This document shows positions 8,165 through 18,515 of a stretch of DNA of 64,000 bases, in pieces (position 1 is the first letter of the stretch; every line of letters starts with the position of its first letter). The notes under the pieces were generated by a model. It was not told the DNA's origin, searched no databases, and worked only from the letters and a program-made list of their open reading frames with translations. Position numbers and translations under genes: made by a program. The DNA lies in assembly GCF_013032005.1 (NCBI RefSeq), contig NZ_WQBE01000003.1, forward strand, positions 248,001 to 312,000, read 5' to 3'. Source of the DNA: Ruegeria atlantica (GTDB lineage Bacteria > Pseudomonadota > Alphaproteobacteria > Rhodobacterales > Rhodobacteraceae).

Positions 8165-8866
8165 TTAATCCGCGCTCTTGTTCAGAAATGACCGGATCTC
8201 ATCGCTGCCATCTGCAACCTGATGCGATTGTGCGCCCGTTGTCTCACCAGCCAGCTCATCCGTAACTCTCTGGTATTCCTCAAGGTAATCCGAAGGCAGG
8301 CTGTGCGCGATGCCCTGGTGGCAATCGATGCACGTCATGTTGGTGTCGATGGCGCGTTGGTGTTCGGATGCGGCGCGAGTTTCCTGAATGGTGAAATCCA
8401 TATAGTCGAAGTTGTGGCAATTGCGGCATTCGCGGCTGTCCGACGCCTTCATCTTTTTCCAGACGGCCGAAGCCATGCTCAGACGGTGCGCTTCGTATTT
8501 TTCGGGCGTGCTGATGGTTCCGGCCAGCTCGTGATAGACGTCTTTGACGGCCATGATCTTGGCCTTGATCTTGTGGTTCCACTCATGCGGCACGTGGCAG
8601 TCGGAACAAATCGCGCGCACACCGGAATGGTTGTTGTAGTGGATCGTTTCGCGATATTCGCCCAGATTGACCTCCATCGTGTGGCACGAGGTACAAAACT
8701 CCTCGGTGTTGGTCAGTTCCAGTGTCCAGTGGAACCCACCCCAGAACAGGATGCCGGCCAGAAAGCCCGCTAGGATCAGAAAGCCCGAGCTGAACGCCAC
8801 GGCCGGTGTCCAGATCCAGTTCCAGAGGCGGCCAATCCAACCGCGTTTTTCGGGGGAGTCTGCCAT
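8165..8866 (-). CDS. napC: Cytochrome c-type protein NapC (NapC/NirT family)
   Basis: A membrane-anchored tetrahaem cytochrome c that passes electrons from the quinol pool to NapB/NapA. The N-terminal cytoplasmic tail RGWIGRLWNWIW precedes one membrane anchor. Four CXXCH haem sites follow: CTSCH, CSDCH, CRNCH and CIDCH. ATG 8866 is chosen because GAAAGGAG lies just upstream; an in-frame ATG at 8887 lacks a ribosome binding site. With this start the protein is 233 residues, slightly longer than many NapC proteins. It is the last recognised nap gene, 29 bases after napB. Confidence 0.95.
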   Translation of the reverse strand: MADSPEKRGWIGRLWNWIWTPAVAFSSGFLILAGFLAGILFWGGFHWTLELTNTEEFCTSCHTMEVNLGEYRETIHYNNHSGVRAICSDCHVPHEWNHKIKAKIMAVKDVYHELAGTISTPEKYEAHRLSMASAVWKKMKASDSRECRNCHNFDYMDFTIQETRAASEHQRAIDTNMTCIDCHQGIAHSLPSDYLEEYQRVTDELAGETTGAQSHQVADGSDEIRSFLNKSAD

Positions 8867-8895
8867 CTTGGTGCTCCTTTCAGACATGCGTTGGA

Positions 8896-9333
8896 TTAGT
8901 TGCCGGACGAGGGTTCAAACACGTTGTCGACCAACGCAGGCGCGTCTGCCTGAGGCACGTGACATTGGTTGCAGAAATAGCGGGTGCCCGCAATGTGATC
9001 CAGCTCGTTGCCGTCGCGATCCAGATAGTGGGTCATCGACAGGGTCGGCGCGTTGCGTTCACCTGCCTTGGTCCAGTCGTGGCAGGACAGACACTGATTG
9101 GTGCGCACGTCGATTTGGTATTGTTCGATCGAATGAGGAACCAGCGGCGGTTGCTGGCGATAGTTGCGCTGCATGCGCCCTTCGACATTTTTGTGGATCT
9201 GATCGAGTGGAATAAGCTCATCCACATCCGCCCCACGCAGGGTTTCCACTTGGGCCGACTGGGCAAGGGCGAACCCGCTCAGGAGCAAAACGGGGATCAG
9301 GGCCATTCCGCCTGTCACGATTGATTTTTTCAT
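8896..9333 (-). CDS. napB: Periplasmic nitrate reductase dihaem cytochrome NapB
   Basis: A 145-residue exported protein. The signal peptide is at about 1-24 (SIVTGGMALIPVLLLSGFALA), and there are two CXXCH haem-binding sites, CLSCH and CNQCH. NapB transfers electrons from NapC to the catalytic subunit NapA in the periplasm. The segment VPHSIEQYQIDVRTNQCLSC is split here by the first haem site, as in other NapB proteins. GGGAGTG precedes the start. It lies between napH and napC in the operon. Confidence 0.95.
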   Translation of the reverse strand: MKKSIVTGGMALIPVLLLSGFALAQSAQVETLRGADVDELIPLDQIHKNVEGRMQRNYRQQPPLVPHSIEQYQIDVRTNQCLSCHDWTKAGERNAPTLSMTHYLDRDGNELDHIAGTRYFCNQCHVPQADAPALVDNVFEPSSGN

Positions 9334-9345
9334 CTTGGCACTCCC

Positions 9346-10263
9346 TTAAATAGGTCTGGCTGCGCGCCGGTTGGGCGCGGGAACTGGATCAGAAGGCGCG
9401 GCGACATGGTCGTCGAACCGGTGAGTAAAGGTGAAGACATCGACAGCGCATACGTCGATGCAGCGGCCGCAATTGGTGCAGTCCGGGGAAAGGATCAGTG
9501 GCGTTGTCCCGGGCTTGCCCTTCAACGCGGGGGATATGATTTGATTTTCTGGGCAGACGGCATAGCAATCCATGCAATCGTCACAGGCCGCCCGGTTTGC
9601 GGCGCTGACTCGCAGCAAGCTTTTGCTGCCGATCAGACCATAGAAAGCGCCGACCGGGCAGATATGACCGCACCATCCGTGGCGCGCGACGAACAGGTCA
9701 AAGATAAAGATCGCAGCAACCATGGCCCAGACAAAACCCGCGCCAAAAATCAGCCCGCGATGCAGCATGGTGATGGGGTTGATCAGCTCCCAAGCGATCA
9801 CGCCGGTCAGGCCCGACACGACCAGGACCATTGCCAGTACCCATAGGCGTGTGCTGCGTTTTGGTTGCCAACCTTTCGGCAGGTCCAGTCGCCGGTGCAG
9901 CCAATTGGCGGCGTCGGTTACCGGGTTGATTGGGCAGACCCAGGAGCAATAGACACGGCCCCCGATCAGCGCATAGGCGACCAGAACGATTAGCCCGCCG
10001 ATCAGAGCAGTCAATTCAGGCCAATGCCCGGCAATGATGCTTTGCAATACGATAAACGGATCGGTCAGAGGCAACACGCCTAGGGTCAGGGATCCGGCCA
10101 GTGTGCCTTGCACGATCCAGATGCCGAACCAAGGGCCCAGCAGGAACAGGACCAGAAAGAACAACTGGCTGGTACGACGCAGTAGCAGAAAACGATGCGC
10201 TCCGATCCAGCCTTTGGCTTCGATCGCTTCGTGACCGACAGGAATATGCGTGCGCGCGCTCAT
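9346..10263 (-). CDS. napH: Quinol dehydrogenase membrane component NapH
   Basis: A 305-residue membrane iron-sulfur protein. Four membrane segments are evident (around residues 28-52, 78-100, 145-165 and 178-198). A polyferredoxin-type Cys pair, [10 protein letters not shown], sits between membrane segments, with [11 protein letters not shown] later. The C-terminus carries two 4Fe-4S motifs: [15 protein letters not shown] and [11 protein letters not shown]. NapH works with NapG to oxidise ubiquinol and feed electrons to the nitrate reductase. The start overlaps the napG stop by four bases, indicating translational coupling. Confidence 0.95.
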   Translation of the reverse strand: MSARTHIPVGHEAIEAKGWIGAHRFLLLRRTSQLFFLVLFLLGPWFGIWIVQGTLAGSLTLGVLPLTDPFIVLQSIIAGHWPELTALIGGLIVLVAYALIGGRVYCSWVCPINPVTDAANWLHRRLDLPKGWQPKRSTRLWVLAMVLVVSGLTGVIAWELINPITMLHRGLIFGAGFVWAMVAAIFIFDLFVARHGWCGHICPVGAFYGLIGSKSLLRVSAANRAACDDCMDCYAVCPENQIISPALKGKPGTTPLILSPDCTNCGRCIDVCAVDVFTFTHRFDDHVAAPSDPVPAPNRRAARPI

Positions 10264-11078
10264 TGGCCTACCCCCGGCAGGTCATATGACGGTGCAAAGC
10301 CGCCCGGTGTGGTCAGGTTGTCTGTGCCCGGTCCCGGCAAGCGGTCGGGCAGATCGATCAAGCCGTCCACCAAAGGCCCGCCATGGGCCTCTTTTTCTTC
10401 CCAGCCTTTGCGATAGTGGTCGGCCGCGCTGCCCCGCGCCAGTCGTTCCGGCAGAACCTTGATGGCAGCTTCCGGTAGGACACAGCTTTTTTCGCACATG
10501 CCGCAACCGGTGCAGCGCTCGGCATGCACGGTGGGGATGAACATCGCATGATGGCCCGATCGGGCGTCATGGGCCGCTTCCAGCGTGATCGCGTCATCAA
10601 TGACGGGGCAGACGCGATAGCAGACGTCGCAGCGCAGGCCCTGAAAGTTCAGACAGTTCTCCTGATCGACCAGAACGGCAACGCCCATTTTCGCGTCGTC
10701 GATATTGTCCAGCCCCGGGTCCAGCGCACCTGTGGGGCAAGCGGCAACGCAGGGAATGTCGTCGCACATCTCACACGGCACATTGCGCGCCGTGAAATAG
10801 GGGGTGCCGGTGGCCACGGCATCCACCCCAAGTTCGGCCAGTTTCAACGTATCGTAAGGGCAGTCCCGCACGCACAGCCCACAGCGGATGCAGGCCGACA
10901 GGAACGCCTCCTCAGGCAGTGCGCCGGGTGGACGCAGCGCCTCGGCCGGTAACGCACGGGCATCACGGGCCAGCCAGGCCAGCAAAGACCCTGCGACCAC
11001 GCAGCCGCCTGCCGCGCGCGCCGAATCCTGCAGGAAACGGCGCCGTTGAGGCGAGAGGGGGGTACCAGCCAGAGACAT
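10260..11078 (-). CDS. napG: Ferredoxin-type protein NapG
   Basis: A 272-residue periplasmic ferredoxin-type protein. The N-terminus has a twin-arginine signal ([14 protein letters not shown]). Four 4Fe-4S binding clusters of cysteines follow: [35 protein letters not shown] and [11 protein letters not shown]. NapG partners with NapH as a quinol dehydrogenase. It follows napA by 27 bases and overlaps napH, so it belongs to the same transcript. Confidence 0.95.
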   Translation of the reverse strand: MSLAGTPLSPQRRRFLQDSARAAGGCVVAGSLLAWLARDARALPAEALRPPGALPEEAFLSACIRCGLCVRDCPYDTLKLAELGVDAVATGTPYFTARNVPCEMCDDIPCVAACPTGALDPGLDNIDDAKMGVAVLVDQENCLNFQGLRCDVCYRVCPVIDDAITLEAAHDARSGHHAMFIPTVHAERCTGCGMCEKSCVLPEAAIKVLPERLARGSAADHYRKGWEEKEAHGGPLVDGLIDLPDRLPGPGTDNLTTPGGFAPSYDLPGVGQ

Positions 11079-11105
11079 GGGGGCTACCTTTGCGATCCGG
11101 GCCGG

Positions 11106-13598
11106 TTACGCGCGCTCGACCTTGCAGGCGCACTTTTTATAGTCGGTTTCTTTCGACAGTGGGCAGGTCGCGTCCAGCGTCAGTTTGTTGGTCAGCTGGT
11201 GTTCGTCGAACCACGGCATGAAGACCAAACCGCGCGGCACCTTGTTGCGTCCGCGGGTTTCGACCCGGCTGGTAACCTCGCCACGGCGAGTGGACAGAAT
11301 GATCTCTTGCCCGCGGCGCAGACCCCGATCCTTGGCGTCCTGCGGATGCATGTAGACGACAGCGGATGGGAAGGCGCGGTGCAATTCCGGCACCCGGCGG
11401 GTCATCGAGCCCGAGTGCCAATGTTCAAGCACACGTCCCGTGGACAACCATAGATCAAATTCTTCATCCGGCTCTTCAGCCGCGGGTTCGTAGGGCGCAA
11501 AGATGATCTTGGCCTTGCCATCCTTGTGGCCGTAGAATTTTACGTCAGCCCCTTCGGGAACATACGGGTCAAAGCCTTCGCGGAAGCGGTATAGCGTTTC
11601 TTTGCCATCCACGACCGGCCAGCGCATACCGCGTGCCTGATGGTACATTTCGAACGGAGCCAGATCGTGCGCATGGCCGCGACCGAATTCAGCGTATTCT
11701 TCGAATAGACCTTTCTGAACGTAGAACCCAAAGTGCTCGGCGTCGTCGTTATGGAACCCTTCTGCCGTTTCGGACAGCGGGAACTGATCCACCTTACCGT
11801 TGGCATAAAGCACGTCGAACATGGTCTTACCGCGATGCTCGGGCATCTTGGCCAGCAGTTCTTCGCCCCAAACCTCTTCAACCGTGAAGCGTTTGGAAAA
11901 TTCCATAAGTTGCCACAGGTCGGACTTGGCCTCACCTGGGGCCTGCACCTGCTGCCGCCAGAACTGGGTGCGGCGTTCGGCGTTGCCATAGGCGCCTTCC
12001 TTCTCGACCCACATGGCGGTGGGCAGGATCAGGTCGGCAGAGACAGCGGTGACCGTGGGATAAGGGTCAGAGACAGTGATGAAGTTTTCGGGGTTGCGAT
12101 AACCGGGATAGCCTTCTTCGTTGATGTTGGGCGCGGCCTGCATGTTGTTGTTGCACTGCACCCAATAGGCGTTCAGCTCACCATCTTTCAGCTTGCGGTG
12201 TTGCAACACAGCGTGGAAGCCCGGTTTGGGCGGAATGGTACCTTCGGGGATGTTCCACGCAGTTTCGCAAATCTCGCGGTGTTCATCATTCGCCACCACC
12301 ATGTCGGCGGGCAGGCGGTGGGCAAAAGTGCCGACTTCGCGTGCAGTCCCGCAAGCTGACGGCTGACCGGTCAGCGAGAAGGGCGAGTTGCCCGGTTCGG
12401 AAATCTTACCCACCAGCAGATGGACGTTGTACATCAGCGAGTTCACCCAAGATCCGCGGGTGTGCTGGTTGAAACCCATAGTCCAAAGGCTCATGACCTT
12501 GCGGGTCGGGTCCGCGTATTGCTGCGCGAGCTTCTCGAGCTTATCCGCCGGAACGCCCGACAATTCCGAGGTGTATTCCAGCGTATAGGGCGCAACCGCT
12601 TCGGCGTATTCTTCAAAGCTGATGCTCTCAAGCGCGCCAGAGTTCGGGTTTTCTGCTTCTTGTTGCAGCGCGTTGGTTTCTCGCAGGCCATAGCCGATAT
12701 CGGTGGCAGTCTTCGTGATGTTGACGTGATTTCTGACGAAATACTCGTTCACCGCGTTGTTCTGGATGATGTAGTTCGCGATGTAATTCAGGATCGCCAG
12801 ATCGGTCTGTGGTTCAAACACGATGCCGTTGTCTGCCAGTTCGAACGAACGGTGTTCGAAGGTCGACAGCACGTGGACTTCACATCCCGGCTTGGTCAGG
12901 CGCGTATCGGTTAGGCGCGACCACAGGATAGGGTGCATCTCGGCCATGTTCGAGCCCCACAGCACAAAAGTGTCCGCGTGTTCGAAATCGTCATAACAGC
13001 CCATCGGCTCATCAATGCCGAATGTGCGCATGAACCCGACAACGGCGGATGCCATACAGTGCCGCGCGTTGGGGTCGATATTGTTAGACCGGAATCCGGC
13101 CTTCATCAATTTGGAGGCGGCATAGCCTTCCCAGATTGTCCACTGACCCGAACCGAACATTCCAACACTGGTTGGACCCTTCTTGGCCAGGGCCTCTTTC
13201 CACTTGGCGGCCATGACGTCGAAGGCTTCGTCCCAGCTGACCGGTTCGAATTCACCGTTCTTGTCGTATTCGCCGTTGGTCTTGCGCAGTAGCGGCGTGG
13301 TCAGACGGTCCTTGCCGTACATGATCTTGGACAGGAAATAGCCCTTGATGCAGTTCAGGCCACGGTTGACCGGCGCGTCCGGGTCGCCTTGCGTGGCCAC
13401 CACACGGCCGTCCTTGGTGCCGACCAGCACCGAACATCCGGTACCGCAGAACCGGCAGGCCGCCTTGTCCCAGCGGATATCGGGGGCCCCGGCCTGCGCG
13501 TTGGCCTGACCGGTGGCCAGAGGAATGCCAGCGGCTGATGCAGTGGCAGCGGCCGCTGAGGCCTTGAGAAAAGTCCGGCGAGATTCTGAAGTAGTCAT
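11106..13598 (-). CDS. napA: Periplasmic nitrate reductase catalytic subunit NapA
   Basis: An 830-residue molybdoenzyme that reduces nitrate to nitrite in the periplasm. A Tat signal is present (SRRTFLK, residues 6-12, with an alanine-rich h-region). The N-terminal 4Fe-4S ligands are Cys48, Cys51, Cys55 and Cys83 (CRFCGTGC and LNCIKG). The likely molybdenum ligand is Cys181 in [12 protein letters not shown]. The C-terminal bis-MGD cofactor domain contains [20 protein letters not shown]. Length is normal for NapA. The start overlaps the napD stop by four bases; NapD is its export chaperone, so coupling makes sense. Confidence 0.97.
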   Translation of the reverse strand: MTTSESRRTFLKASAAAATASAAGIPLATGQANAQAGAPDIRWDKAACRFCGTGCSVLVGTKDGRVVATQGDPDAPVNRGLNCIKGYFLSKIMYGKDRLTTPLLRKTNGEYDKNGEFEPVSWDEAFDVMAAKWKEALAKKGPTSVGMFGSGQWTIWEGYAASKLMKAGFRSNNIDPNARHCMASAVVGFMRTFGIDEPMGCYDDFEHADTFVLWGSNMAEMHPILWSRLTDTRLTKPGCEVHVLSTFEHRSFELADNGIVFEPQTDLAILNYIANYIIQNNAVNEYFVRNHVNITKTATDIGYGLRETNALQQEAENPNSGALESISFEEYAEAVAPYTLEYTSELSGVPADKLEKLAQQYADPTRKVMSLWTMGFNQHTRGSWVNSLMYNVHLLVGKISEPGNSPFSLTGQPSACGTAREVGTFAHRLPADMVVANDEHREICETAWNIPEGTIPPKPGFHAVLQHRKLKDGELNAYWVQCNNNMQAAPNINEEGYPGYRNPENFITVSDPYPTVTAVSADLILPTAMWVEKEGAYGNAERRTQFWRQQVQAPGEAKSDLWQLMEFSKRFTVEEVWGEELLAKMPEHRGKTMFDVLYANGKVDQFPLSETAEGFHNDDAEHFGFYVQKGLFEEYAEFGRGHAHDLAPFEMYHQARGMRWPVVDGKETLYRFREGFDPYVPEGADVKFYGHKDGKAKIIFAPYEPAAEEPDEEFDLWLSTGRVLEHWHSGSMTRRVPELHRAFPSAVVYMHPQDAKDRGLRRGQEIILSTRRGEVTSRVETRGRNKVPRGLVFMPWFDEHQLTNKLTLDATCPLSKETDYKKCACKVERA

Positions 13599-13888
13599 AG
13601 CGTGAGCCTCCGGCTGGTGGTTTGGCTTTGGGCATCGGGATGCGGGGTAGCCTCCGCAAGATCCTCGAAATGGTGATAGGTCAGCGTCAGTGAGACCACT
13701 CCGGGGATCTGATGCAGATCCATGATGATCTCGGACGCCAGGTGATCTGATGTGTCTTCGACGACGACGACGAAACGGCCGTCTTCGGCCTGGGCATGCA
13801 CCTCGACGCCTGGTGTGTCGCGCATCGTTTGCGCCGCGGCCTCAGCTTGGTCAGGGACGATATGTACAAGGCAACCGCAAATATTCAT
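13595..13888 (-). CDS. napD: NapA signal-peptide-binding chaperone NapD
   Basis: A 97-residue cytoplasmic protein with the NapD start [20 protein letters not shown] and the expected ferredoxin-like beta-alpha-beta arrangement. NapD binds the Tat signal of NapA and holds back export until the cofactor is inserted. The C-terminal tail after residue 80 ([15 protein letters not shown]) is an ordinary variable extension. It overlaps napF and napA by four bases each. Confidence 0.93.
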   Translation of the reverse strand: MNICGCLVHIVPDQAEAAAQTMRDTPGVEVHAQAEDGRFVVVVEDTSDHLASEIIMDLHQIPGVVSLTLTYHHFEDLAEATPHPDAQSQTTSRRLTL

Positions 13889-14400
13889 TGTATCGCTTCC
13901 GTTTTAGATGTGGGCTGACGGTCAAGCGCGATGGCATTGACAGGGCAGGAGGGCACGCAGGCACCGCACCCAATGCAGGTGTCGGCATCCAGCGAAGGCT
14001 CGGCCCGACCGCCCAGTTGTAACCTGAAGCGGATGGCATTCTGTTCGCAATTGTCCTGACAGACGCGACAGCTGACCCCGTTCACGGACAGGCAAGAGGA
14101 TGTCTCGATCGCCGCGCGCCAGGGCCAGTCCGGCAGGCGTTCGATTTGCAACGCGTCTGTCGGGCAGACCGTGGCGCAATTGCCGCAAAAGGTGCAGGGG
14201 TTTTCACTGGGCTTAAACACGGGGAAACCGTCCTGACCGACGACAATCACCGTTTCCTGACAGGCGTCGACGCAGTCGCCACATTTGGTGCAGTGATCCA
14301 GGAAACCCGGCACATGTGATCCCGGAGGACGGACAATGCTGCTGTCCTCCCGACATACTTTGGCGCTTAGAAACGCCCGACGACTGGTCATCTGGCTCAT
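13885..14400 (-). CDS. napF: Ferredoxin-type protein NapF
   Basis: A 171-residue cytoplasmic iron-sulfur protein and the first gene of napFDAGHBC. Cysteine groups for several 4Fe-4S clusters are visible: CTKCGDCVDACQ, CTFCGNCATVCP, CRVCQDNCE and CIGCGACVPSCP. NapF is thought to help maturation of NapA on the cytoplasmic side. No strong Shine-Dalgarno sequence precedes ATG 14400, and the ATG three codons later (MTSRRAFLSAK) is an alternative. The FNR-type box at 14470-14483 lies about 70-83 bases upstream. Confidence 0.92.
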   Translation of the reverse strand: MSQMTSRRAFLSAKVCREDSSIVRPPGSHVPGFLDHCTKCGDCVDACQETVIVVGQDGFPVFKPSENPCTFCGNCATVCPTDALQIERLPDWPWRAAIETSSCLSVNGVSCRVCQDNCEQNAIRFRLQLGGRAEPSLDADTCIGCGACVPSCPVNAIALDRQPTSKTEAIQ

Positions 14401-14469
14401 TTGGCTGGACTGTACGCGCTTGATTCCCTTACTAGGTTATCCCAATAGCGATTTCGAATGTGATGAATC

Positions 14470-14483
14470 TTGATCCAGATCAT
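14470..14483. promoter_or_regulatory. FNR/FnrL-type box TTGATCCAGATCAT
   Basis: The site matches TTGAT-N4-ATCAA at nine of ten defined positions. It lies in the 312-base divergent region between napF and the DUF3141 gene. For a class II FNR promoter centred at -41.5, nap transcription would start near 14435, giving a leader of about 35 bases. The same site could also serve the divergent DUF3141-Pta-AckA genes, which start further away (14713). Nothing else recognisable fills 14401-14712. Confidence 0.75.
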
Positions 14484-14712
14484 TATTGAAACATTTATTT
14501 TTCGCCTTTTCGCCAGTCACCTGACAGTTGAAGTTGTCCAATGCCGCTCAGGCGGTGGCTGCACCAACGGTTAGAACCAAGACGGCGCGGCGCAGAGTTG
14601 GATTTGAGTATCATTTCGAAACAAACTATGCTGCGTCGCAGAAATCGACTCGGCCACTGGCAGATTTTTACGGTGGTGGCGCATGTGTTTTCGATGGTTA
14701 GAGGACAGGCTC

Positions 14713-17124
14713 ATGGTGACCAATGTGCAGAAGACCTCGTTGAACCTTCGGTCCGAGACGGCTGAAAACGCGGCTGCGGTTCAGGACCGAACGGTTGATA
14801 TCGTAACCCGCGCTTTGGATCGGTCCGGCGTACAATGGACCCTGTTGTCCCAATCCGTCCGGCTGCAATCGACGCGGATTATCGAAACGCATTCAGAGCG
14901 GACCCGAGATCTGATGCAGGGCTTCGCCGAGGTTTCGCAGCGCATTGCGCGTTCGCAATCGATTGTCGACGATTGGACAGCTTATCTGAAAGACGCCACC
15001 CAGCGCGTGGTGCTGACCATGGACGCGCTGCGTGAACGCGGAGATGTTTTTCTGGAGCATGAAGCCGCGGGTTGCCCGCCGGTGCTGATCTATGACTATG
15101 AGGTCATCGTCGACGGGGCGAACCTGAAACGCCCCTGCAATTACCAACTGCTGCGCATCCTGCCGCCCAAAGGTGTAACCGTTGACGACACCCGGCGTCC
15201 CTACATCATCATCGATCCGCGTGCTGGTCATGGTGGCGGGATCGGTGGATTCAAACCAGACAGTCAAGTTGGCGTTGCCCTGTCAAAAGGGCATCCGGTT
15301 TATTTCGTCAGTTTCGGGCGAGACCCTGTGCCGGGGCAGACCCTTGCCGACGTCATGCATGCCGAGGCCGGGTTCGTGCGTACTGTCCGCGCGCGCCATC
15401 CCAACAGCCCGCAGCCGGTCGTGGCTGGCAATTGCCAAGGTGGCTGGGCCACTTTGCTGATGGCCGCCTGCAACCCGGATCTGACCGGGCCGCTGATCCT
15501 GAATGGCGCCCCCATTGCGCCATGGTCGGGCGAGGTAGGGGAAAATCCGATGCGGTATAACGCCGGTGTTCTGGGCGGCACCTGGCAACCGATGTTCTGG
15601 TCGGACGTCGGCGCGGGCATGTTCGATGGCGCCAATCTGGTGATGAATTTCGAACAGCTGAACCCCAGCCGGAATTATTTCGGCAAGTATTTCGACCTCT
15701 ACCGCGACCCTGATGGCGGTCGGAAACGCTTCATTGATTTTGAGCGCTGGTGGGGTGGTTACTTCCTATTGAACGAGGCCGAGATTCATTGGATCGTCGA
15801 GCAGCTGTTCGTTGGCAATCGGCTGATCAAGAACACCGCGCAGTTGGAACCGGGCGTGCCGATCGACATCAAGGCGGTGAAAGGCCCGATATTTGTCTTT
15901 GCCAGCCAAGGTGACAACATCACCCCGCCCCAGCAGGCACTCAACTGGATTGCCGCCACATACGCAGATGAAGAGGAAATCCGTATGCGCGGTCAACGGA
16001 TCATCTACATGTTGCATGATGAGGTTGGCCATCTGGGCATTTTTGTTTCGTCCAAAGTGGCGCGTAAGGAACATACGCAGATGGCTTCGACCCTGGAAAC
16101 GGTCGAAGCAATGGCACCCGGCCTCTACGAGATGGTGATCGAAAACACCCAAGGCGAAGGCCAGGATAAACAGTTCGAGGTTCGGTTCTATGACCGCACA
16201 CTCGGGGATGTAGCCGCGTTGGACGACGGCCAGCAGGATGAGGCCAGCTTTGCCGCGGTGGCACACATGTCCGAAGTGCAGGCGAATGCGTATGAAACCT
16301 TTGGGCGTCCTTTTGTGCGGTCCGTGTCGACACCGATGGGCGCAAAGGCTTTGCGTGATCTGCACCCTCTGCGCGTTCAACGCGCGGCGATGTCCTCGGA
16401 CAATCCGATGATGAAGGGGGTTGCGCAATTGGCCGGGATGACGCGCGAACTGCGCGCCCCTGCGACAGCTGATAACCCGTTTCTTGAGATGGAAAAGCTG
16501 ACCGGCGACTGGATCGAACAGGCCATAGATCTGAGTCGAGACCTGCGCGACGCCTGGTATGAAGGGATGTTCTATGCGCTTTGGGGTGGTCCGCTGGCCG
16601 CGTGGTTCGGCAAGAAGAACGCTGCCCACCGTACCTTGCCTGATCCTGAAACCCTGAAAGCCCTGCCCGAGGTTGAGGCAGCATTGGCGCATATGAAACA
16701 GGGCGGGCTGCCCGAGGCCGTGATCCGGTTGTTGCTGTTGCTGGCCTCAAGCAACCAAAGCTTTCGGGCTGAAATTCTGCATCGCTGGGCGCATGTGTTC
16801 CAACATGAAGCCCCGTTCAGGGATCTCACCGTCGAAGACCGCCAACGCATGTTGCGCGAACAGACAGTGATCGTCACTTTTGACGAACAGGGTGCGATAG
16901 ATACGTTGCCCGACTTGCTTCCGCGGGTTGCTGACAGAAAGCAGACGGTAGATTTGCTCAAGCGTATTCTGGGCGAAATTCCAGACCCGTCGCCTGAGCT
17001 TGTTGAGATGGCACAAGCACTGTACGACACGCTTGATCTTGCTGAGATCAAACAGAAAACGGAAACTCGGAGCAAATCTCAAGGGCGCAGTTCGGCTGCT
17101 GCGAACAAGGCCAAACAGAAATGA
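14713..17124 (+). CDS. DUF3141 protein, PhaC-like alpha/beta hydrolase fold
   Basis: An 803-residue protein of the DUF3141 family. A helical N-terminus (about 1-120) precedes an alpha/beta-hydrolase domain. The nucleophile elbow is GNCQGG at about residues 239-244, with Cys in place of Ser as in PHA synthases (GXCXG). DPRAGHGGGIGGFKPDSQVG lies ahead of it, and a possible catalytic-triad His is in HDEVGHLGIF. A long C-terminal part (about 480-803) has no motif I recognise and ends in a Lys/Ser-rich tail. ATG 14713 is preferred to 14683 because GAGG lies about ten bases upstream. It is translationally coupled (ATGA) to the MaoC-Pta gene. Known relatives co-occur with Pta and AckA and have been linked to low-oxygen metabolism; the reaction is not established. 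Confidence 0.82.
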   Translation: MVTNVQKTSLNLRSETAENAAAVQDRTVDIVTRALDRSGVQWTLLSQSVRLQSTRIIETHSERTRDLMQGFAEVSQRIARSQSIVDDWTAYLKDATQRVVLTMDALRERGDVFLEHEAAGCPPVLIYDYEVIVDGANLKRPCNYQLLRILPPKGVTVDDTRRPYIIIDPRAGHGGGIGGFKPDSQVGVALSKGHPVYFVSFGRDPVPGQTLADVMHAEAGFVRTVRARHPNSPQPVVAGNCQGGWATLLMAACNPDLTGPLILNGAPIAPWSGEVGENPMRYNAGVLGGTWQPMFWSDVGAGMFDGANLVMNFEQLNPSRNYFGKYFDLYRDPDGGRKRFIDFERWWGGYFLLNEAEIHWIVEQLFVGNRLIKNTAQLEPGVPIDIKAVKGPIFVFASQGDNITPPQQALNWIAATYADEEEIRMRGQRIIYMLHDEVGHLGIFVSSKVARKEHTQMASTLETVEAMAPGLYEMVIENTQGEGQDKQFEVRFYDRTLGDVAALDDGQQDEASFAAVAHMSEVQANAYETFGRPFVRSVSTPMGAKALRDLHPLRVQRAAMSSDNPMMKGVAQLAGMTRELRAPATADNPFLEMEKLTGDWIEQAIDLSRDLRDAWYEGMFYALWGGPLAAWFGKKNAAHRTLPDPETLKALPEVEAALAHMKQGGLPEAVIRLLLLLASSNQSFRAEILHRWAHVFQHEAPFRDLTVEDRQRMLREQTVIVTFDEQGAIDTLPDLLPRVADRKQTVDLLKRILGEIPDPSPELVEMAQALYDTLDLAEIKQKTETRSKSQGRSSAAANKAKQK

Positions 17125-18515
17125 AAATAACGGAAAACCGCACCTACACGCAGATCAAGGTCGGGGACGTGGCGCAGGTGACGCGCTTATGTACGGTCGA
17201 TGATCTTTATGCCTTTGCCTCGGCCTCGGGCGATCATAATCCATTGCATCTGGCAGGATATGATGGCGATGGCGATGGCCACCCCGAGGCAGTGGCCCCA
17301 GCCCTGTGGCCTGCCGGTCTGATTGCGGCAATTTTGGGCAATATCCTGCCCGGCGCGGGCACCCAGGCGCGGTCGGCGAACCTGTCTTTTCATGCGCCTG
17401 TTCTGGCTGATGACGAGGTGACAGCCACGCTGACCGTGACCGAAAAGCGGGACGACGGTGATTTGCTTTGTGCGACCGAAGTGCGCCGCGTGGGCGACAA
17501 CGCTCTGATCCTCAGTGGTGAGGTGCAAGTGACGCCGCCAGCCAAACACCTGACGTTTGACTCGGTTGACGTGCCCGGCTTGATCGTTCAGCGCCATCGC
17601 CATTTCGATGCGCTGATCGCAAAGGCAAAGCCTCTGGATCCGATGCCCACAGCCGTGATCGCCCCGGAAGAGCCGAACTCGCTGGGCGGTGCGTTGCTAG
17701 GGCATTCCAAAGGTATTATTGCGCCGATCCTTCTGGGTGATCCTGACAAAATCGCTGCTGCAGCCGCCGAGTTGAAGGCCGATTTGTCGAGTCTCGAGAT
17801 CATTGAAGCCCGCAGTCATGAAAATGCGGCCCATTGCGCTGTGGACCTGGTGGTTGAAGGTAAGGCGCAAACCCTGATGAAGGGGCATTTGCACACCGAT
17901 GTTTTGCTGCGAGCGGTTCTGCGCCGCGACAAAGGCTTGCGGACAGGCCGTCGCCTGTCGCATGTGTTTGTGATGGACGTGCCGGGCTTTTCACGGCCCA
18001 TCATGGTGACGGATGCGGCCGTGAACATCGCCCCAGACCTCGAGACCAAGGCAGACATTGTGCAGAATGCCATCCATCTGGCACACTCGATCGGGATAGA
18101 AACACCAAAGGTTGGCGTCTTGTCGGCGGTTGAGACGATCAACCCGCATATGCCCTCGTCTGTGGATGCGGCGCTGTTGTCGAAAATGGCCGAGCGGGGT
18201 CAGATCACCGGTGGACTGGTCGATGGCCCACTGGCGATGGACAACGCGGTTGATCTGAAGGCGGCGCGAACAAAGGGCATCAAGTCCGCCGTCGCCGGGG
18301 CGGCGGATATCCTCGTGGCCCCGAATATCGAAGCTGGCAATATGGTGGCCAAACAGCTGACTTACATTTCCCATGCCGAGGCAGCGGGAATTGTGGTAGG
18401 TGCCGCCGCCCCGATCATTCTGACGTCCCGAGCGGATGATGATGCCTCGCGGTTGGCTTCCTGTGCGGTGGCGGCGCTGCATGCGCAGGCAAATAAGGGT
18501 AAAATTCATGGCTGA
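17121..18515 (+). CDS. Bifunctional MaoC-like enoyl-CoA hydratase / phosphate acetyltransferase
   Basis: A 464-residue two-domain protein. Residues 1-135 are a MaoC hot-dog domain with the hydratase motif (YAFASASGDHNPLHLAG, Asp/His in SGDHNPLH). Residues about 155-464 are a phosphotransacetylase/phosphobutyryltransferase domain (GHSKGIIAPILLGDP; NMVAKQLTYISHAEAAG near the end). The first part may hydrate an enoyl-CoA; the second exchanges acyl-CoA with acyl phosphate. It overlaps the DUF3141 gene by four bases and the acetate kinase gene by eight, so acyl phosphate would pass directly to the kinase to make ATP. It may accept acyl groups longer than acetyl, and that is inference. Confidence 0.9.
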   Translation: MKITENRTYTQIKVGDVAQVTRLCTVDDLYAFASASGDHNPLHLAGYDGDGDGHPEAVAPALWPAGLIAAILGNILPGAGTQARSANLSFHAPVLADDEVTATLTVTEKRDDGDLLCATEVRRVGDNALILSGEVQVTPPAKHLTFDSVDVPGLIVQRHRHFDALIAKAKPLDPMPTAVIAPEEPNSLGGALLGHSKGIIAPILLGDPDKIAAAAAELKADLSSLEIIEARSHENAAHCAVDLVVEGKAQTLMKGHLHTDVLLRAVLRRDKGLRTGRRLSHVFVMDVPGFSRPIMVTDAAVNIAPDLETKADIVQNAIHLAHSIGIETPKVGVLSAVETINPHMPSSVDAALLSKMAERGQITGGLVDGPLAMDNAVDLKAARTKGIKSAVAGAADILVAPNIEAGNMVAKQLTYISHAEAAGIVVGAAAPIILTSRADDDASRLASCAVAALHAQANKGKIHG

